A stretch of 64,000 nucleotides of DNA from Gammaproteobacteria bacterium (GTDB lineage: Bacteria; Pseudomonadota; Gammaproteobacteria; HTCC5015), in the NCBI GenBank assembly GCA_013817245.1, contig JACDDA010000006.1:1-64000 (forward strand), in the 5' to 3' direction. The notes under the pieces are model-generated. The model did not search any database. It saw only the letters and a program-made list of their open reading frames with translations, and was not told the DNA's origin. Below are positions 30,062-39,400 of the stretch, piece after piece (positions within the stretch are counted from its first letter, which is position 1; every line of letters begins with the position of its first letter). The position numbers and the translations under genes were made by a program.

Positions 30062-30610
30062 TCAAATATTCGCAGTCAGAACCATGCGCATCGCTTTATC
30101 CATCGGAATATCCAACGCTTCAATACGATCCGCCGTCGTATATAAAGTATAACCACCAATCTGATAACTCATCGGCGTATAGACCGCAATATAATCGTGG
30201 TTGTTTAACAATACGGATTGCTTGGTAATGAAACCCATAATTTTTATATCGTCGGTTATTTTTACTAAGACGACTTGTTGTAAATTTTTTTTCGAATCAT
30301 TATAGATAAATTTAATAAAATCTTGCGCGGCGCTATACACTGATTTTACTAACGGAATTCGCTCAATCAAACTTTCGCCCCAACCTACCAAAATTTTAAC
30401 CAAATAAGCGTTGATGGTTAGACCGACCATAAATATTAACGCTATCGCTAATACCACGCCCATACCGGGCACATACCAATTAACCGGCAGCAGCCAGCGA
30501 ATCATACCGCCCAAAAAATTCTCAGCTGCCGTTAGTAACCACGCAATCACCACAACGGTAAGCGAGATCGGCAAGACTGTGATGAGGCCACGTAAAAATG
30601 TTTTACGCAT
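30062..30610 (-). CDS. DUF502-family membrane protein
   Basis: 182 residues with two N-terminal transmembrane helices (about residues 7-28 and 50-72) and a soluble C-terminal domain (IPLVKSVYSAAQDFIKF, GFITKQS, VYTPMSYQIGGYTLYT), which is the DUF502 pattern. The biochemical function of this widespread family is not established. Its stop codon overlaps the start region of sad. Confidence 0.9.
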   Translation of the reverse strand: MRKTFLRGLITVLPISLTVVVIAWLLTAAENFLGGMIRWLLPVNWYVPGMGVVLAIALIFMVGLTINAYLVKILVGWGESLIERIPLVKSVYSAAQDFIKFIYNDSKKNLQQVVLVKITDDIKIMGFITKQSVLLNNHDYIAVYTPMSYQIGGYTLYTTADRIEALDIPMDKAMRMVLTANI

Positions 30611-30650
30611 AATACAAAATACTCTCGCTTAATTAAAAAATTATAAAAAA

Positions 30651-30676
30651 AAGAGCCGGTTAAATAACCGGCTCTT
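30651..30676 (-). terminator. Rho-independent terminator of the OmpA-family gene
   Basis: AAGAGCCGGTT-AAAT-AACCGGCTCTT is an 11-bp perfect stem with a 4-nt loop, followed in the leftward direction by about eight T residues. It lies 24 bp beyond the stop of the OmpA-family gene at 30700 and insulates it from the DUF502 gene. Confidence 0.9.
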
Positions 30677-30699
30677 GATGCAGAACCGTAATAGAAATA

Positions 30700-31362
30700 T
30701 TACTTCGCAGCGATAGGCTCTAACGTTAACTCTACACGACGATTTTGTGCACGACCTTCAGCCGTATCATTACTAGCAATCGGATGAGTTTTACCAAAAC
30801 CGCTCGCTAATACACGTTGCACGTCAACGCCGGTACGTACCAATTGATCGCCTACTGCACGCGCACGTGATTCAGACAATAATTGATTGTATTGATCACC
30901 ACCGGTGTTATCAGTATGACCCGTCACTACAATCAAGGTCTTGTTGTATTCTTTCAATACTTCTACAACAGAAGCTAATACTGGTACAACATCCGCTTTT
31001 AAATTCGATTGATTACTATCAAACGTCACATTACCAGGCATATTCAAAATCAAAGTGTCGCCGTTACGAGTAACGCTAACACCGGTATTTTGTAATTTTT
31101 GACGTAATTTACTTTCTTGCACATCCATGTAATAACCTACACCACCACCTGTTGCACCGCCAATCGCTGCGCCTTTTAATAAACGATCTTTACGTTGCTT
31201 TTTATTATCTGCAGTAGCTGCACCTAAAATCGCGCCAGTGGCCGCGCCAATCATAGCGCCACTAGCCGCTTTTGAGGTTTGTGATTCTCCAGTATAAGGA
31301 TTAACAGTGGCGCAACCCGCCGCGAACAGAGCAGTAACAGCAACAATAGCGTATTTAGACAT
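30700..31362 (-). CDS. YiaD-like OmpA-family lipoprotein
   Basis: 220 residues from the ATG at 31362 (GGGAG ribosome site 8 bases before). A lipoprotein signal ends in AAGCAT (Cys acylation). It is followed by a glycine-zipper segment (GAMIGAATGAILGAATAD, GAAIGGATGGGVGYYMD), which can insert in membranes, and a C-terminal OmpA peptidoglycan-binding domain with VTGHTDNTGGDQYN, LSESRARAVGDQLV and AQNRRVELTLEP. It probably tethers the outer membrane to peptidoglycan. Monocistronic, with its own terminator. Confidence 0.94.
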   Translation of the reverse strand: MSKYAIVAVTALFAAGCATVNPYTGESQTSKAASGAMIGAATGAILGAATADNKKQRKDRLLKGAAIGGATGGGVGYYMDVQESKLRQKLQNTGVSVTRNGDTLILNMPGNVTFDSNQSNLKADVVPVLASVVEVLKEYNKTLIVVTGHTDNTGGDQYNQLLSESRARAVGDQLVRTGVDVQRVLASGFGKTHPIASNDTAEGRAQNRRVELTLEPIAAK

Positions 31363-31840
31363 AGAGAAAACTCCCAATTAAAATTTACAATTAAATAAGA
31401 TTCGTTTCGCCACCAAAACTTTAGAGCAACACTCCGAAGTGGTCATAGCAACGCGGCTCATTATAGGGCAGCGCAGCGCATTGGGCAGTGTTTCGCTAGT
31501 AAAATTCCCGTCAATCGCAGATTTAAAGCGGCAAATCGTTGCCTTAAGGGCAAATCTTGACCATTTTTGCATTTTCAGACAGCTCATCGCCCTATCCTGT
31601 AAATGTGCACTATATAAAGTATGGGTGTTAATGCATGACCGATGCGAGTGTTCATCCGACTATCGCGGACCAAATCGTCAACTAATTACTTTTGTTATGC
31701 ATCTAATTCCCTGCAAGCGATTGCTGCTGTCAAAAATTCCATGGCACAGGGCTTGCATTTACTCTTGCATATATTAGGTAAAGACAATACGCATGTGTCG
31801 ACCTGCTGTCTGCACACGTAAGATGATAAGGAGTCGCGTT
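31363..31840. other. Divergent intergenic region between the OmpA-family gene and prkA
   Basis: About 480 bp without a convincing gene; short frames here have poor composition. It must hold the leftward promoter of the OmpA-family gene and the rightward promoter of prkA-yeaH-spoVR. The prkA ribosome site AAGGAG is at 31828-31833. I see no strong structured RNA. Confidence 0.6.
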
Positions 31841-33763
31841 ATGTCCATTTTCAAACAATATCAAGCTCGCTTCGCAGCCGCACGCGAAGACGAATATAGC
31901 ATTCAAGAATATCTCGCATTGTGTAAAGCCGACCACAGTGTTTACGCCAGCCCCGCCGAACGCATGTTAATGGCGATTGGTAATCCCGAATTAGTGGATA
32001 CTCGTCATGACACTCGCTTGAGTCGTATTTTCGCCAATAAAATAATTAAAATTTATCCTGCATTTCGCGAATTTTATGGCATGGAAGAAACCATTGAAAA
32101 TATCGTGTCGCATTTTCGGCATGCTGCGCAAGGCTTAGAAGAAAAGAAACAAATTATTTATTTGTTAGGCCCAGTAGGTGGCGGCAAATCGTCTTTAGCA
32201 GAAACATTAAAACGCTTAATGGAAAAACATCCTATTTATGCCATCAAAGGCTCACCAATTAATGAATCACCCTTAAATTTATTTTCGCCACTAGAAGATG
32301 CTGACTTATTAGAAGAGGACTATGGTATTTCGCGGCGTTACTTAACGGGTTTAATTTCACCATGGGCGATTAAACGTTTACATGAATTTAATGGCGACAT
32401 CACTCAATTCCGCGTCGTTAAATTAAAGCCATCGGTGCTCGAACAAGTGGCGATTGCCAAAACCGAACCCGGCGATGAAAACAATCAAGATATCTCCTCA
32501 TTGGTTGGAAAAATTGATATTCGCAAGCTAGAAGAATTTTCGCAAAATGATCCGGACTCTTATTCTTTTTCTGGCGGTCTTTGCAAAGCTAATCAAGGTT
32601 TACTCGAATTTGTGGAAATGTTCAAAGCACCAATTAAAGTATTGCATCCTTTATTAACCGCAACCCAAGAAGGCAACTACATGGGTACGGAAGGATTATC
32701 CGCAATTCCTTTCGACGGCATTATTTTGGCGCACTCGAATGAATCCGAATGGCAAGCTTTTAAACACAATCGCAATAATGAAGCTTTTTTAGATCGTATT
32801 AGCGTCGTCAAAGTGCCTTATTGCTTGCGTGTGTCAGATGAAATAAAAATTTATGAAAAATTATTACAACACAGCAGCCTATCAAAAGCCGCATGTGCGC
32901 CGGACACCTTAAAAATGATGGCGCAGTTTTCCGTGTTATCGCGGTTAAAAGAAGCAGAAAATTCTAGCATTGAATCAAAAATGCGCGTCTATGATGGCGA
33001 ATCGTTAAAAGATGTTGATCCGAAAGCCAAGTCTTATCAAGAGTATCGTGACTATGCCGGCCCTGATGAAGGCATGTCAGGTTTATCGACCCGATTCGCA
33101 TTTAAAATATTGTCACGCGTATTCAACTACGATCATCAAGAAATTGCCGCCAATCCTGTGCATTTATTACATGTGTTAGAACAACAAATTGAACAAGAAC
33201 AATTTCAAGCGGATATTCAAGAACGTTACATTTCGCATATCAAAGGCATTCTAGCGCCGCATTATGCAGAATTTATCGGCAAAGAAATTCAAACAGCGTA
33301 TCTAGAGTCTTATTCTGAATATGGCCAAAACATTTTTGATCGTTACGTCACTTATGCGGATTATTGGATTCAAGACGAAGAATACCGAGATCAAGATACT
33401 GGCGAAGTATTTGATCGCTCCGCTTTAAATGATGAATTAGAAAAAATCGAAAAGCCCGCCAAAATCAGCAACCCAAAAGATTTTCGCAATGAGATTGTTA
33501 ACTTTGTATTACGTGCACGCTCCCATAACAATGGCAAAAACCCTAACTGGACTAGCTACGAAAAACTTCGCGAAGTAATAGAAAAGAAAATGTTTTCTAA
33601 TACAGAAGATTTACTGCCTGTTATTTCTTTTAATGCCAAGTCAACTACAGATGACAAGCGTAAGCACGAAGATTTTGTTAATCGTATGGTGCAAAAAGGT
33701 TATACCGACAAACAAGTAAGACTGCTTTGTGAATGGTATTTACGCGTCCGCAAAGCCTCTTAA
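31841..33763 (+). CDS. prkA: PrkA serine protein kinase / AAA+ protein
   Basis: 640 residues from the ATG at 31841 with AAGGAG upstream; the open frame continues to 31793 but the conserved start is MSIFKQYQARFAAAREDEYS. The N-terminal AAA+ domain has Walker A GPVGGGKSSL and a kinase-like C-terminal domain follows. The E. coli homologue (YeaG) is induced by nitrogen starvation and acid, and works with YeaH. First gene of the prkA-yeaH-spoVR operon. Confidence 0.95.
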   Translation: MSIFKQYQARFAAAREDEYSIQEYLALCKADHSVYASPAERMLMAIGNPELVDTRHDTRLSRIFANKIIKIYPAFREFYGMEETIENIVSHFRHAAQGLEEKKQIIYLLGPVGGGKSSLAETLKRLMEKHPIYAIKGSPINESPLNLFSPLEDADLLEEDYGISRRYLTGLISPWAIKRLHEFNGDITQFRVVKLKPSVLEQVAIAKTEPGDENNQDISSLVGKIDIRKLEEFSQNDPDSYSFSGGLCKANQGLLEFVEMFKAPIKVLHPLLTATQEGNYMGTEGLSAIPFDGIILAHSNESEWQAFKHNRNNEAFLDRISVVKVPYCLRVSDEIKIYEKLLQHSSLSKAACAPDTLKMMAQFSVLSRLKEAENSSIESKMRVYDGESLKDVDPKAKSYQEYRDYAGPDEGMSGLSTRFAFKILSRVFNYDHQEIAANPVHLLHVLEQQIEQEQFQADIQERYISHIKGILAPHYAEFIGKEIQTAYLESYSEYGQNIFDRYVTYADYWIQDEEYRDQDTGEVFDRSALNDELEKIEKPAKISNPKDFRNEIVNFVLRARSHNNGKNPNWTSYEKLREVIEKKMFSNTEDLLPVISFNAKSTTDDKRKHEDFVNRMVQKGYTDKQVRLLCEWYLRVRKAS

Positions 33764-33787
33764 GCTCTGCTAATCTAGGATAGGCGT

Positions 33788-35059
33788 ATGACTCAGATCA
33801 TAGATCGTCGCCTCAACGGCAAAAATAAAAGTGTCGTTAATCGCCAACGCTTTATCAAACGCTTTCGCGGTCAAATTAAAAAAGCGGTAGATAAAGCTTT
33901 AAATGAACGCAGCATCACCGATATTGAACGTGGTGAAAAAATTGATATCCCTAACAAAGACATTAGCGAACCCATTTTTCATCACGGCAAAGGTGGCCGA
34001 CGTGAAATTGTGCAACCCGGCAATAAAGAATTTATCACCGGCGACACACTCCCTAAACCACAAGGTGGTCAAGGCGAAGGTCAAGGGCAGGGACAAGCCA
34101 GCAATCAAGGTGAAGGCGAAGATTCGTTTGTTTTTGAATTAAGCCGTGATGAATTTTTAGAATTCTTTTTTGAAGATCTCGCCCTGCCCGATTTAATTAA
34201 AACCCAACTCGCACAAATCATGGACTATAAATCGGTGCGCGCGGGCTACACCAAATACGGCGTACCATCCAATATTAATATTAATCGCACTATGCGCGGC
34301 GCGTTAGCACGGCGCATCGCCGTGCGCGGTCCTTACAAACGTCGACTTGAAGAAATTGAAGTGGAGCTAGAAAGTTTGGATGCGTATAATCCAATACACG
34401 CTGCGCAACGCGACAAACTGGAAACGGAAAAAGCCATTTTGCAACGTAAACTCGCACGTATTCCGTTTATTGATGAATTTGATTTGCGTTACAACAATCG
34501 CATTCGTCAACCTAAACCTATTACTCAAGCCGTCATGTTTTGTCTGATGGACGTCTCCGGCTCAATGACGCAAGCACGCAAAGACATGGCCAAACGCTTT
34601 TTTAGTTTGCTCTATCTTTTTTTAAATCGTAATTACGAACACATCGACGTAGTATTTATTCGTCACCACACGACAGCTACCGAAGTCGATGAAAACGAAT
34701 TTTTTTATTCTCGCGAAAGCGGCGGCACGGTTGTATCCAGCGCCTTAGAATTAATGCAAAAAATCATGCAAGAACGTTACTCTACTAGTGAATGGAATAT
34801 TTATGCGGCACAAGCCTCTGATGGCGACAATTGGGACGACGACTCCGGTAATTGCCGTGAAATCTTAGCCAAGAAAATTTTACCCTTTACGCAATATTAC
34901 GCGTATATCGAAATCACCGGACGCGATGGCCAAAAACTTTGGCAAGAATATGAAACCTTAAGCCAGCAGCAAGAACACTTTTGCATGCGTCGCATTGAAG
35001 ACCCTGCTGATATTTATCCAGTATTTCGCGAGTTATTTAAACGTCGCGAGGCCGCTTAA
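33788..35059 (+). CDS. yeaH: YeaH/DUF444 von Willebrand-like protein
   Basis: 423 residues. The N-terminal part is charged (FIKRFRGQIKKAVDKALNER) with a Gly/Gln-rich linker (GGQGEGQGQGQ, about residues 96-112); the C-terminal part is a VWA-type domain with the MIDAS-like CLMDVSGSMTQARK. This is the middle gene of the stress operon, between prkA and spoVR, and the known partner of PrkA/YeaG in E. coli starvation responses. Confidence 0.94.
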   Translation: MTQIIDRRLNGKNKSVVNRQRFIKRFRGQIKKAVDKALNERSITDIERGEKIDIPNKDISEPIFHHGKGGRREIVQPGNKEFITGDTLPKPQGGQGEGQGQGQASNQGEGEDSFVFELSRDEFLEFFFEDLALPDLIKTQLAQIMDYKSVRAGYTKYGVPSNININRTMRGALARRIAVRGPYKRRLEEIEVELESLDAYNPIHAAQRDKLETEKAILQRKLARIPFIDEFDLRYNNRIRQPKPITQAVMFCLMDVSGSMTQARKDMAKRFFSLLYLFLNRNYEHIDVVFIRHHTTATEVDENEFFYSRESGGTVVSSALELMQKIMQERYSTSEWNIYAAQASDGDNWDDDSGNCREILAKKILPFTQYYAYIEITGRDGQKLWQEYETLSQQQEHFCMRRIEDPADIYPVFRELFKRREAA

Positions 35060-35060
35060 C

Positions 35061-36566
35061 ATGTCAACGCCGCGTAATTTAATTTCAACAAGTTCAGAAT
35101 GGACGTTTGAATTAATCGAACGTTACGACCAAGAAATTGGGTCGATTGCCAAAGAATATGGTTTAAGCACTTACCCTAATCAAATAGAAGTCATTAGCGC
35201 CGAACAAATGATGGATGCTTATGCTTCCGTTGGTATGCCCGTCGGTTACAATCACTGGTCGTTTGGCAAAAAATTCTTAAACACCGAACATCACTATAAG
35301 CGCGGCCAAATGGGCTTGGCTTATGAAATCGTCATCAACTCCGATCCATGTATCGTGTACTTGATGGAAGAAAACAGCATGACCATGCAAGCCTTAACGA
35401 TTGCGCATGCTGCGTATGGCCATAACTCTTTTTTTAAAAATAATTATTTATTCCAAACCTGGACAAATGCCGACGCGATTGTCGATTATTTATTATTCGC
35501 CAAAAATTACATCACCGAATGCGAACAACGGCACGGCCAACAAACCGTCGAATTATTTTTAGATTCTTGTCATGCCCTAATGAACTATGGAGTGGATCGT
35601 TACAAACGCCCACCCAAACTTTCAACTCAAAAAGAAGTGCTGCGTCAAAAAGAACGTGAAGCTTATTTACAAACGCAAGTGAATGAACTGTGGCGCACGA
35701 TTCCTAAACTAGACAAAACGGCTGGCGTACAAACAGCTACGCATTTTCCTTCAGAGCCACAAGAAAATATTTTATATTTCATTGAGAAAAATGCGCCGCT
35801 GCTAGAACCATGGCAACGCGAAATCGTGCGCATCACGCGTAAAATCGCCCAATACTTTTATCCACAACGTCAAACCCAAGTTATGAACGAAGGCTGGGCC
35901 TGTTTTTGGCATTACACACTACTCAATAATTTGTACGACGCAGGCAAAGTCAGCGATGGCTTCATGCTCGAATTTTTACAATCACATACCGGTGTAATTG
36001 CTCAACCCGCATTTAATAGTCCCTACTTTAACGGCATCAATCCCTATGCCTTAGGTTACGGCATGATGACCGACATTCGTCGTATCTGTGAAAAACCCGA
36101 AGCCGAAGATTACAAATGGTTTCCGAATATTGCCGGCAAAGATTGGAATAGCACACTCGACTTTGCCATGCGTAACTTCAAAGACGAAAGCTTCATCGCA
36201 CAATATCTATCACCGCGCTTAATTCGCGAATTAAAATTATTCTGCGTCTTAGATGACGACGAACAAGAGGAATACCACATCTCCGCGATTCACAACGACC
36301 AAGGATATGTACACGTTCGTCAAGCCTTAGTAGAACAATACAATCTCGGCAGCCAAGAACCGGATATTCAAGTTTACAACGTCAATGTAAAAGGTGATCG
36401 CTCACTCACCTTACGTCACACCCAACACAACCGCCGACCACTCAGCGACTCCACCGAAGAAGTGTTAAAACACGTGCATCGCTTGTGGGGATTTCCCGTA
36501 CGATTGGAATCTACTAATGATAAAAATGAAATAACGGCGACGTTTAATGTGGGTGAATCTTTATAA
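35061..36566 (+). CDS. SpoVR/YcgB family protein
   Basis: 501 residues from the ATG at 35061, immediately after the yeaH stop. It shows the family's landmark regions: HWSFGKKFLNTEHHYKRG, GLAYEIVINSDPCIVYLMEEN, VMNEGWACFWHYTLLN and INPYALGYGMMTDIRR. Metal-binding residues are likely within the MNEGWACFWHY and AYGHNSFF segments. SpoVR was named for spore cortex formation in Bacillus, but in gammaproteobacteria it is a companion of PrkA and YeaH in starvation or stress; its biochemical role is unknown. Confidence 0.94.
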   Translation: MSTPRNLISTSSEWTFELIERYDQEIGSIAKEYGLSTYPNQIEVISAEQMMDAYASVGMPVGYNHWSFGKKFLNTEHHYKRGQMGLAYEIVINSDPCIVYLMEENSMTMQALTIAHAAYGHNSFFKNNYLFQTWTNADAIVDYLLFAKNYITECEQRHGQQTVELFLDSCHALMNYGVDRYKRPPKLSTQKEVLRQKEREAYLQTQVNELWRTIPKLDKTAGVQTATHFPSEPQENILYFIEKNAPLLEPWQREIVRITRKIAQYFYPQRQTQVMNEGWACFWHYTLLNNLYDAGKVSDGFMLEFLQSHTGVIAQPAFNSPYFNGINPYALGYGMMTDIRRICEKPEAEDYKWFPNIAGKDWNSTLDFAMRNFKDESFIAQYLSPRLIRELKLFCVLDDDEQEEYHISAIHNDQGYVHVRQALVEQYNLGSQEPDIQVYNVNVKGDRSLTLRHTQHNRRPLSDSTEEVLKHVHRLWGFPVRLESTNDKNEITATFNVGESL

Positions 36567-36720
36567 AAACGTGCTGGGCACATTTTATTTCGTGTTCTAT
36601 AAGTTCATAAGCGTTTCAATTATAGCTGCGCGCATTTTTCGTAGGGTAGGCACGTGAGTCCACGCGATAAAATATATTTTCTATAAAAGCATTTTATTAG
36701 CCGGTTGCGCACCGGCGGGC

Positions 36721-36752
36721 GGTTACTTTCTTGTCGCGACAAGAAAGTAACC
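36721..36752. repeat. 32-bp perfect palindrome
   Basis: The two halves, GGTTACTTTCTTGTCG and CGACAAGAAAGTAACC, are exact reverse complements. It forms the left border of the hairpin array. A related pair, GGTGACTTTTTG (37189-37200) and CAAAAGTTAC (37258-37267), marks the right border, with another hairpin between its halves. Confidence 0.95.
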
Positions 36753-36768
36753 AAAGAAGCGCCTCCCC

Positions 36769-36921
36769 ATGGCTCGCTGCGCGTAAATATTACGCGCAGT
36801 TCCCGTCGCGTTTGATCTGTTGTTGCGGGTCGTCACGACGCGACATCCCTGTCGCGGCGTGACTAAAACAAACATCCTGTTTGTTTTTCCCGACAACCGC
36901 TCAAATGCTCGGCGAGCCATG
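36769..36921. repeat. Left branched module of the hairpin array
   Basis: Outer stem CATGGCTCGC (36769-36778) pairs with GCGAGCCATG (36912-36921). Inside are the hairpin 36777-36799, which shares two bases with the outer stem, then a weaker stem (GTTGTTGCGGG near 36820 with CCCGACAAC near 36889) enclosing two hairpins with loop cores ACATCCCTGT (36832-36863) and ACATCCTGT (36865-36887). The result is a branched, cloverleaf-like fold. Confidence 0.75.
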
Positions 36922-37028
36922 AGGGGTATTTACTTTGTTCTGTTTTTGAAGCACATCAATCTTAGAAAACGTTTTAAGTTTGGCGGATCCTAAACGAAGG
37001 GATAATGCCCGTTATGGTGTGCCGAGCT

Positions 37029-37122
37029 GTGTTTAAGGGGTAGCGACACATGAACAGGGATGTTCATGTGAGCCGATCGCAACAGGATGTTGCGTTGAGG
37101 CGACGCGTTAACCCTTAAACAC
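37029..37122. repeat. Right branched module of the hairpin array
   Basis: Outer stem GTGTTTAAGGG (37029-37039) pairs perfectly with CCCTTAAACAC (37112-37122). It encloses two hairpins with loop cores ACAGGGATGT (37047-37070, 10-bp stem) and ACAGGATGT (37078-37094, 7-bp stem). The loops are the reverse complements of those in the left module, so the two modules face each other. Confidence 0.8.
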
Positions 37123-37347
37123 GACGAGGGAATGCTTGAATGGAATCGCATTCCATTCAAGTGCACAACATTCGGGCAAGTATTTTTTGGTGACTTTTTG
37201 TTACGACAGGCAGATTTTTGCTCCTGCAAAATCTGCATTCATGCCATCCATGCCAATCAAAAGTTACTCGCTGTAGTCGCGCAGCGACGAGCGAAACGCT
37301 TCTGTTCTAATACCAAGCATATTGGATATCATTACATTCAATCCAAC

Positions 37348-38316
37348 TTACAACCACCCCACTTTCTTAAACCGCCAAAATAAATACACATCAATGGATA
37401 TCATGATACCCATTACCAAAGGATAACCCCAATACCACTCCAATTCCGGCATGTGATTAAAGTTCATGCCATAGATACCTGCAATCATCGTCGGAACACC
37501 AATAATCGCTGCCCATGCAGCTAATTTTTTATTAACTTCACTTTCACCTAATGCGATTAATGAAAGGTTGACTTGAATCGCAGTGAGCAACATATCGCGA
37601 ATACCGTCGATAGATTGATTGATACGATATAAATGATCGTAAATATCACGGAAATATTCTTGTGTATCCATACACACTTGTGGCACACGTCCACCGTATA
37701 ATTTTCCAGCAGCTTCCATCAACGGAAAGGTCGCGTGTTTTAAAATCGTGAGCTTTTGTTTTAAGGCGTATAACGCTTCAATATTGGTACGTGCATTACC
37801 ACTATTAAAAATATCAGCTTCAATGCTATCAAGTTCTTCTTCTAAACCATCCAGCACGGGGAAATACCGATCCACTACAGTATCCATTAATACATAGAAT
37901 ACAAAGCCGGCACCAAATTTCAACAAATGAGGTTCGCGTTCGCAGCGTGCGCGCACATCGCTAAAACCTCTATGGGTACGACTACGAATGGAGAGCACAT
38001 AATTTAAGCCGACAAAAACATCAACTTCGCCAACATATAATTCACCGCTTTCTTCTACTTCTACGGTTTGCATTACCGCGAAAACAGAATCACCGTACTC
38101 TTCAATTTTTGCACGTTGATGTCCATGCCGCGCATCTTCTACCGCCAATTCGTGCAAGTCGAATTCTTCCTGCATTTGCAACAATTCAGTGTCCGTTGCA
38201 TCGGCTAAAGCAACCCAAACAAAGGTATTCGGTTGATCTAAATAATCGCTAATTTCTTCAGGCGAAATATCCGCCAATTTAAATCCATCACGATAAGCAA
38301 CGCAGTTGACTAACAT
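37348..38316 (-). CDS. corA: CorA-type magnesium/cobalt transporter
   Basis: 322 residues. A large cytoplasmic N-terminal domain with the family segments FDLHELAVEDARHGHQRAK and PLMEAAGKLYGG is followed by two C-terminal transmembrane helices joined by the selectivity motif YGMNF. CorA channels form pentamers in the inner membrane and carry Mg2+ and also Co2+/Ni2+. It converges on the hairpin array. Confidence 0.95.
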   Translation of the reverse strand: MLVNCVAYRDGFKLADISPEEISDYLDQPNTFVWVALADATDTELLQMQEEFDLHELAVEDARHGHQRAKIEEYGDSVFAVMQTVEVEESGELYVGEVDVFVGLNYVLSIRSRTHRGFSDVRARCEREPHLLKFGAGFVFYVLMDTVVDRYFPVLDGLEEELDSIEADIFNSGNARTNIEALYALKQKLTILKHATFPLMEAAGKLYGGRVPQVCMDTQEYFRDIYDHLYRINQSIDGIRDMLLTAIQVNLSLIALGESEVNKKLAAWAAIIGVPTMIAGIYGMNFNHMPELEWYWGYPLVMGIMISIDVYLFWRFKKVGWL

Positions 38317-38365
38317 ATTCGTTTCCTTATGATCCGTCGGTAATTTGTCGACTGCGATTTAAATT

Positions 38366-39364
38366 TTAATGGGTGTTAAACGCTTGCAAGATTTTTTGCA
38401 CTTCACTGCTTGGCATGCGCGGTCCAAAATGAGTGACTAATTGTGCAGAGGCACGCACTGCTAAATCGCCCGCTTGTTGCACGCTCATGCCTTGTGTTAC
38501 ACCATATAAATACGCGCCTGCAAACATATCGCCCGCACCTACAGTATCAACCGCTTTAACGGTGTGCGGTGCAATCGCAAGCAATTGTTGGCCATCGTAA
38601 ATGACGGCGCCCTCTTTACCGCGCGTAATCACAAATTGTTTAGCGAGCGTTTTTAAATGCACGATCGCTTGATTAATATCGACGCTGTCAGCCATGCCTA
38701 AAGCTTCTGCTTCGTTGGCAAACAATAAATCCACTGGGCCGCCCATCATATCGAGCAGACCTGCTTTGAAAAATTTCACCATGTTGGGATCAGATAAAGA
38801 AAACGCGGTTTTAACTTGTGCTGCTCGCGCAATGCTACGCGCTTCGATCGCCGCGTTACGCGTGCTGTCACCTGTCACCAGATAACCTTCTATATATAGA
38901 TATTGCGCGTCACGAATCGCAGCCGGCGCTAATTGTGCAATTGAAAACTCTGCAGAAGCTCCTAAGAAAGTATACATAGTACGATCCGCATCGGGCGTTA
39001 CAAAAACCAAACAAGTGCCAGTGACACCTTCGTTTTGTTTTGCTGAATCAATATTGGTTACTACACCCGCGTCTTGCAAATCTTTTACATAAAAATGTCC
39101 CAGTGCATCATTGGCAACACGACAAGAATAATATGCACTGCCGCCAAACTGGCTGACGGCAATAATTGAATTTGCGGCGGAACCCCCACTGCCTTTTTTA
39201 AGTTCTTTGCCGGTCAGCTGCGTAATAATATGTTGTTGTTGCGCTTGCTCAACCAGTGTCATCACGCCTTTTTCAACACCTAATGCCTGTAGTTGAATTT
39301 CGGTAACTTGATACTCCACATCGACCAATGCATTACCTAAACCATATACATCATAACGACTCAT
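38366..39364 (-). CDS. PfkB-family nucleoside/sugar kinase, adenosine-kinase-like
   Basis: 332 residues of the ribokinase/PfkB fold. Opening MSRYDVYGLGNALVDVEYQV, the glycine motif GSGGSAANSI and the C-terminal signature DTVGAGDMFAGAYLYG (catalytic Asp) are present. The closest described match in style is the bacterial adenosine kinase/inosine-guanosine kinase group, but substrate cannot be fixed from sequence alone. It sits upstream of corA and downstream of yadH on the same strand. Confidence 0.88.
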   Translation of the reverse strand: MSRYDVYGLGNALVDVEYQVTEIQLQALGVEKGVMTLVEQAQQQHIITQLTGKELKKGSGGSAANSIIAVSQFGGSAYYSCRVANDALGHFYVKDLQDAGVVTNIDSAKQNEGVTGTCLVFVTPDADRTMYTFLGASAEFSIAQLAPAAIRDAQYLYIEGYLVTGDSTRNAAIEARSIARAAQVKTAFSLSDPNMVKFFKAGLLDMMGGPVDLLFANEAEALGMADSVDINQAIVHLKTLAKQFVITRGKEGAVIYDGQQLLAIAPHTVKAVDTVGAGDMFAGAYLYGVTQGMSVQQAGDLAVRASAQLVTHFGPRMPSSEVQKILQAFNTH

Positions 39365-39400
39365 TTTTTTATCCTAACAATATGAAAACTATAATTAAAC

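Larger units (their letters stand above)
36640..37300. repeat. Non-coding array of nested palindromes and hairpins
   Basis: Between spoVR and corA nearly every base of this stretch can be placed in an inverted repeat. Main elements: GCCGGT/ACCGGC (36700-36716), a 32-bp perfect palindrome (36721-36752), CTGCGCGTAA/TTACGCGCAG (36777-36799), hairpins at 36832-36863, 36865-36887, 37047-37070 and 37078-37094 with short TCCC/TCC or GGGA/GGA loops, a 12-bp stem at 37135-37161 and a bulged 11-bp stem at 37210-37236. Short frames here are by-products of the palindromes. Similar intergenic hairpin sequences occur in other gammaproteobacteria; I cannot give a family name with certainty. Confidence 0.85.

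Noticed and set aside
36723-36920. 65-codon leftward frame in the hairpin array
   Set aside because: It is generated by the palindromes (Arg/Thr-rich, translating both arms) and has no credible ribosome site.
36640-37300. CRISPR array
   Set aside because: There are no direct repeats of constant length with regular spacers; the structure consists of inverted repeats with differing stems.
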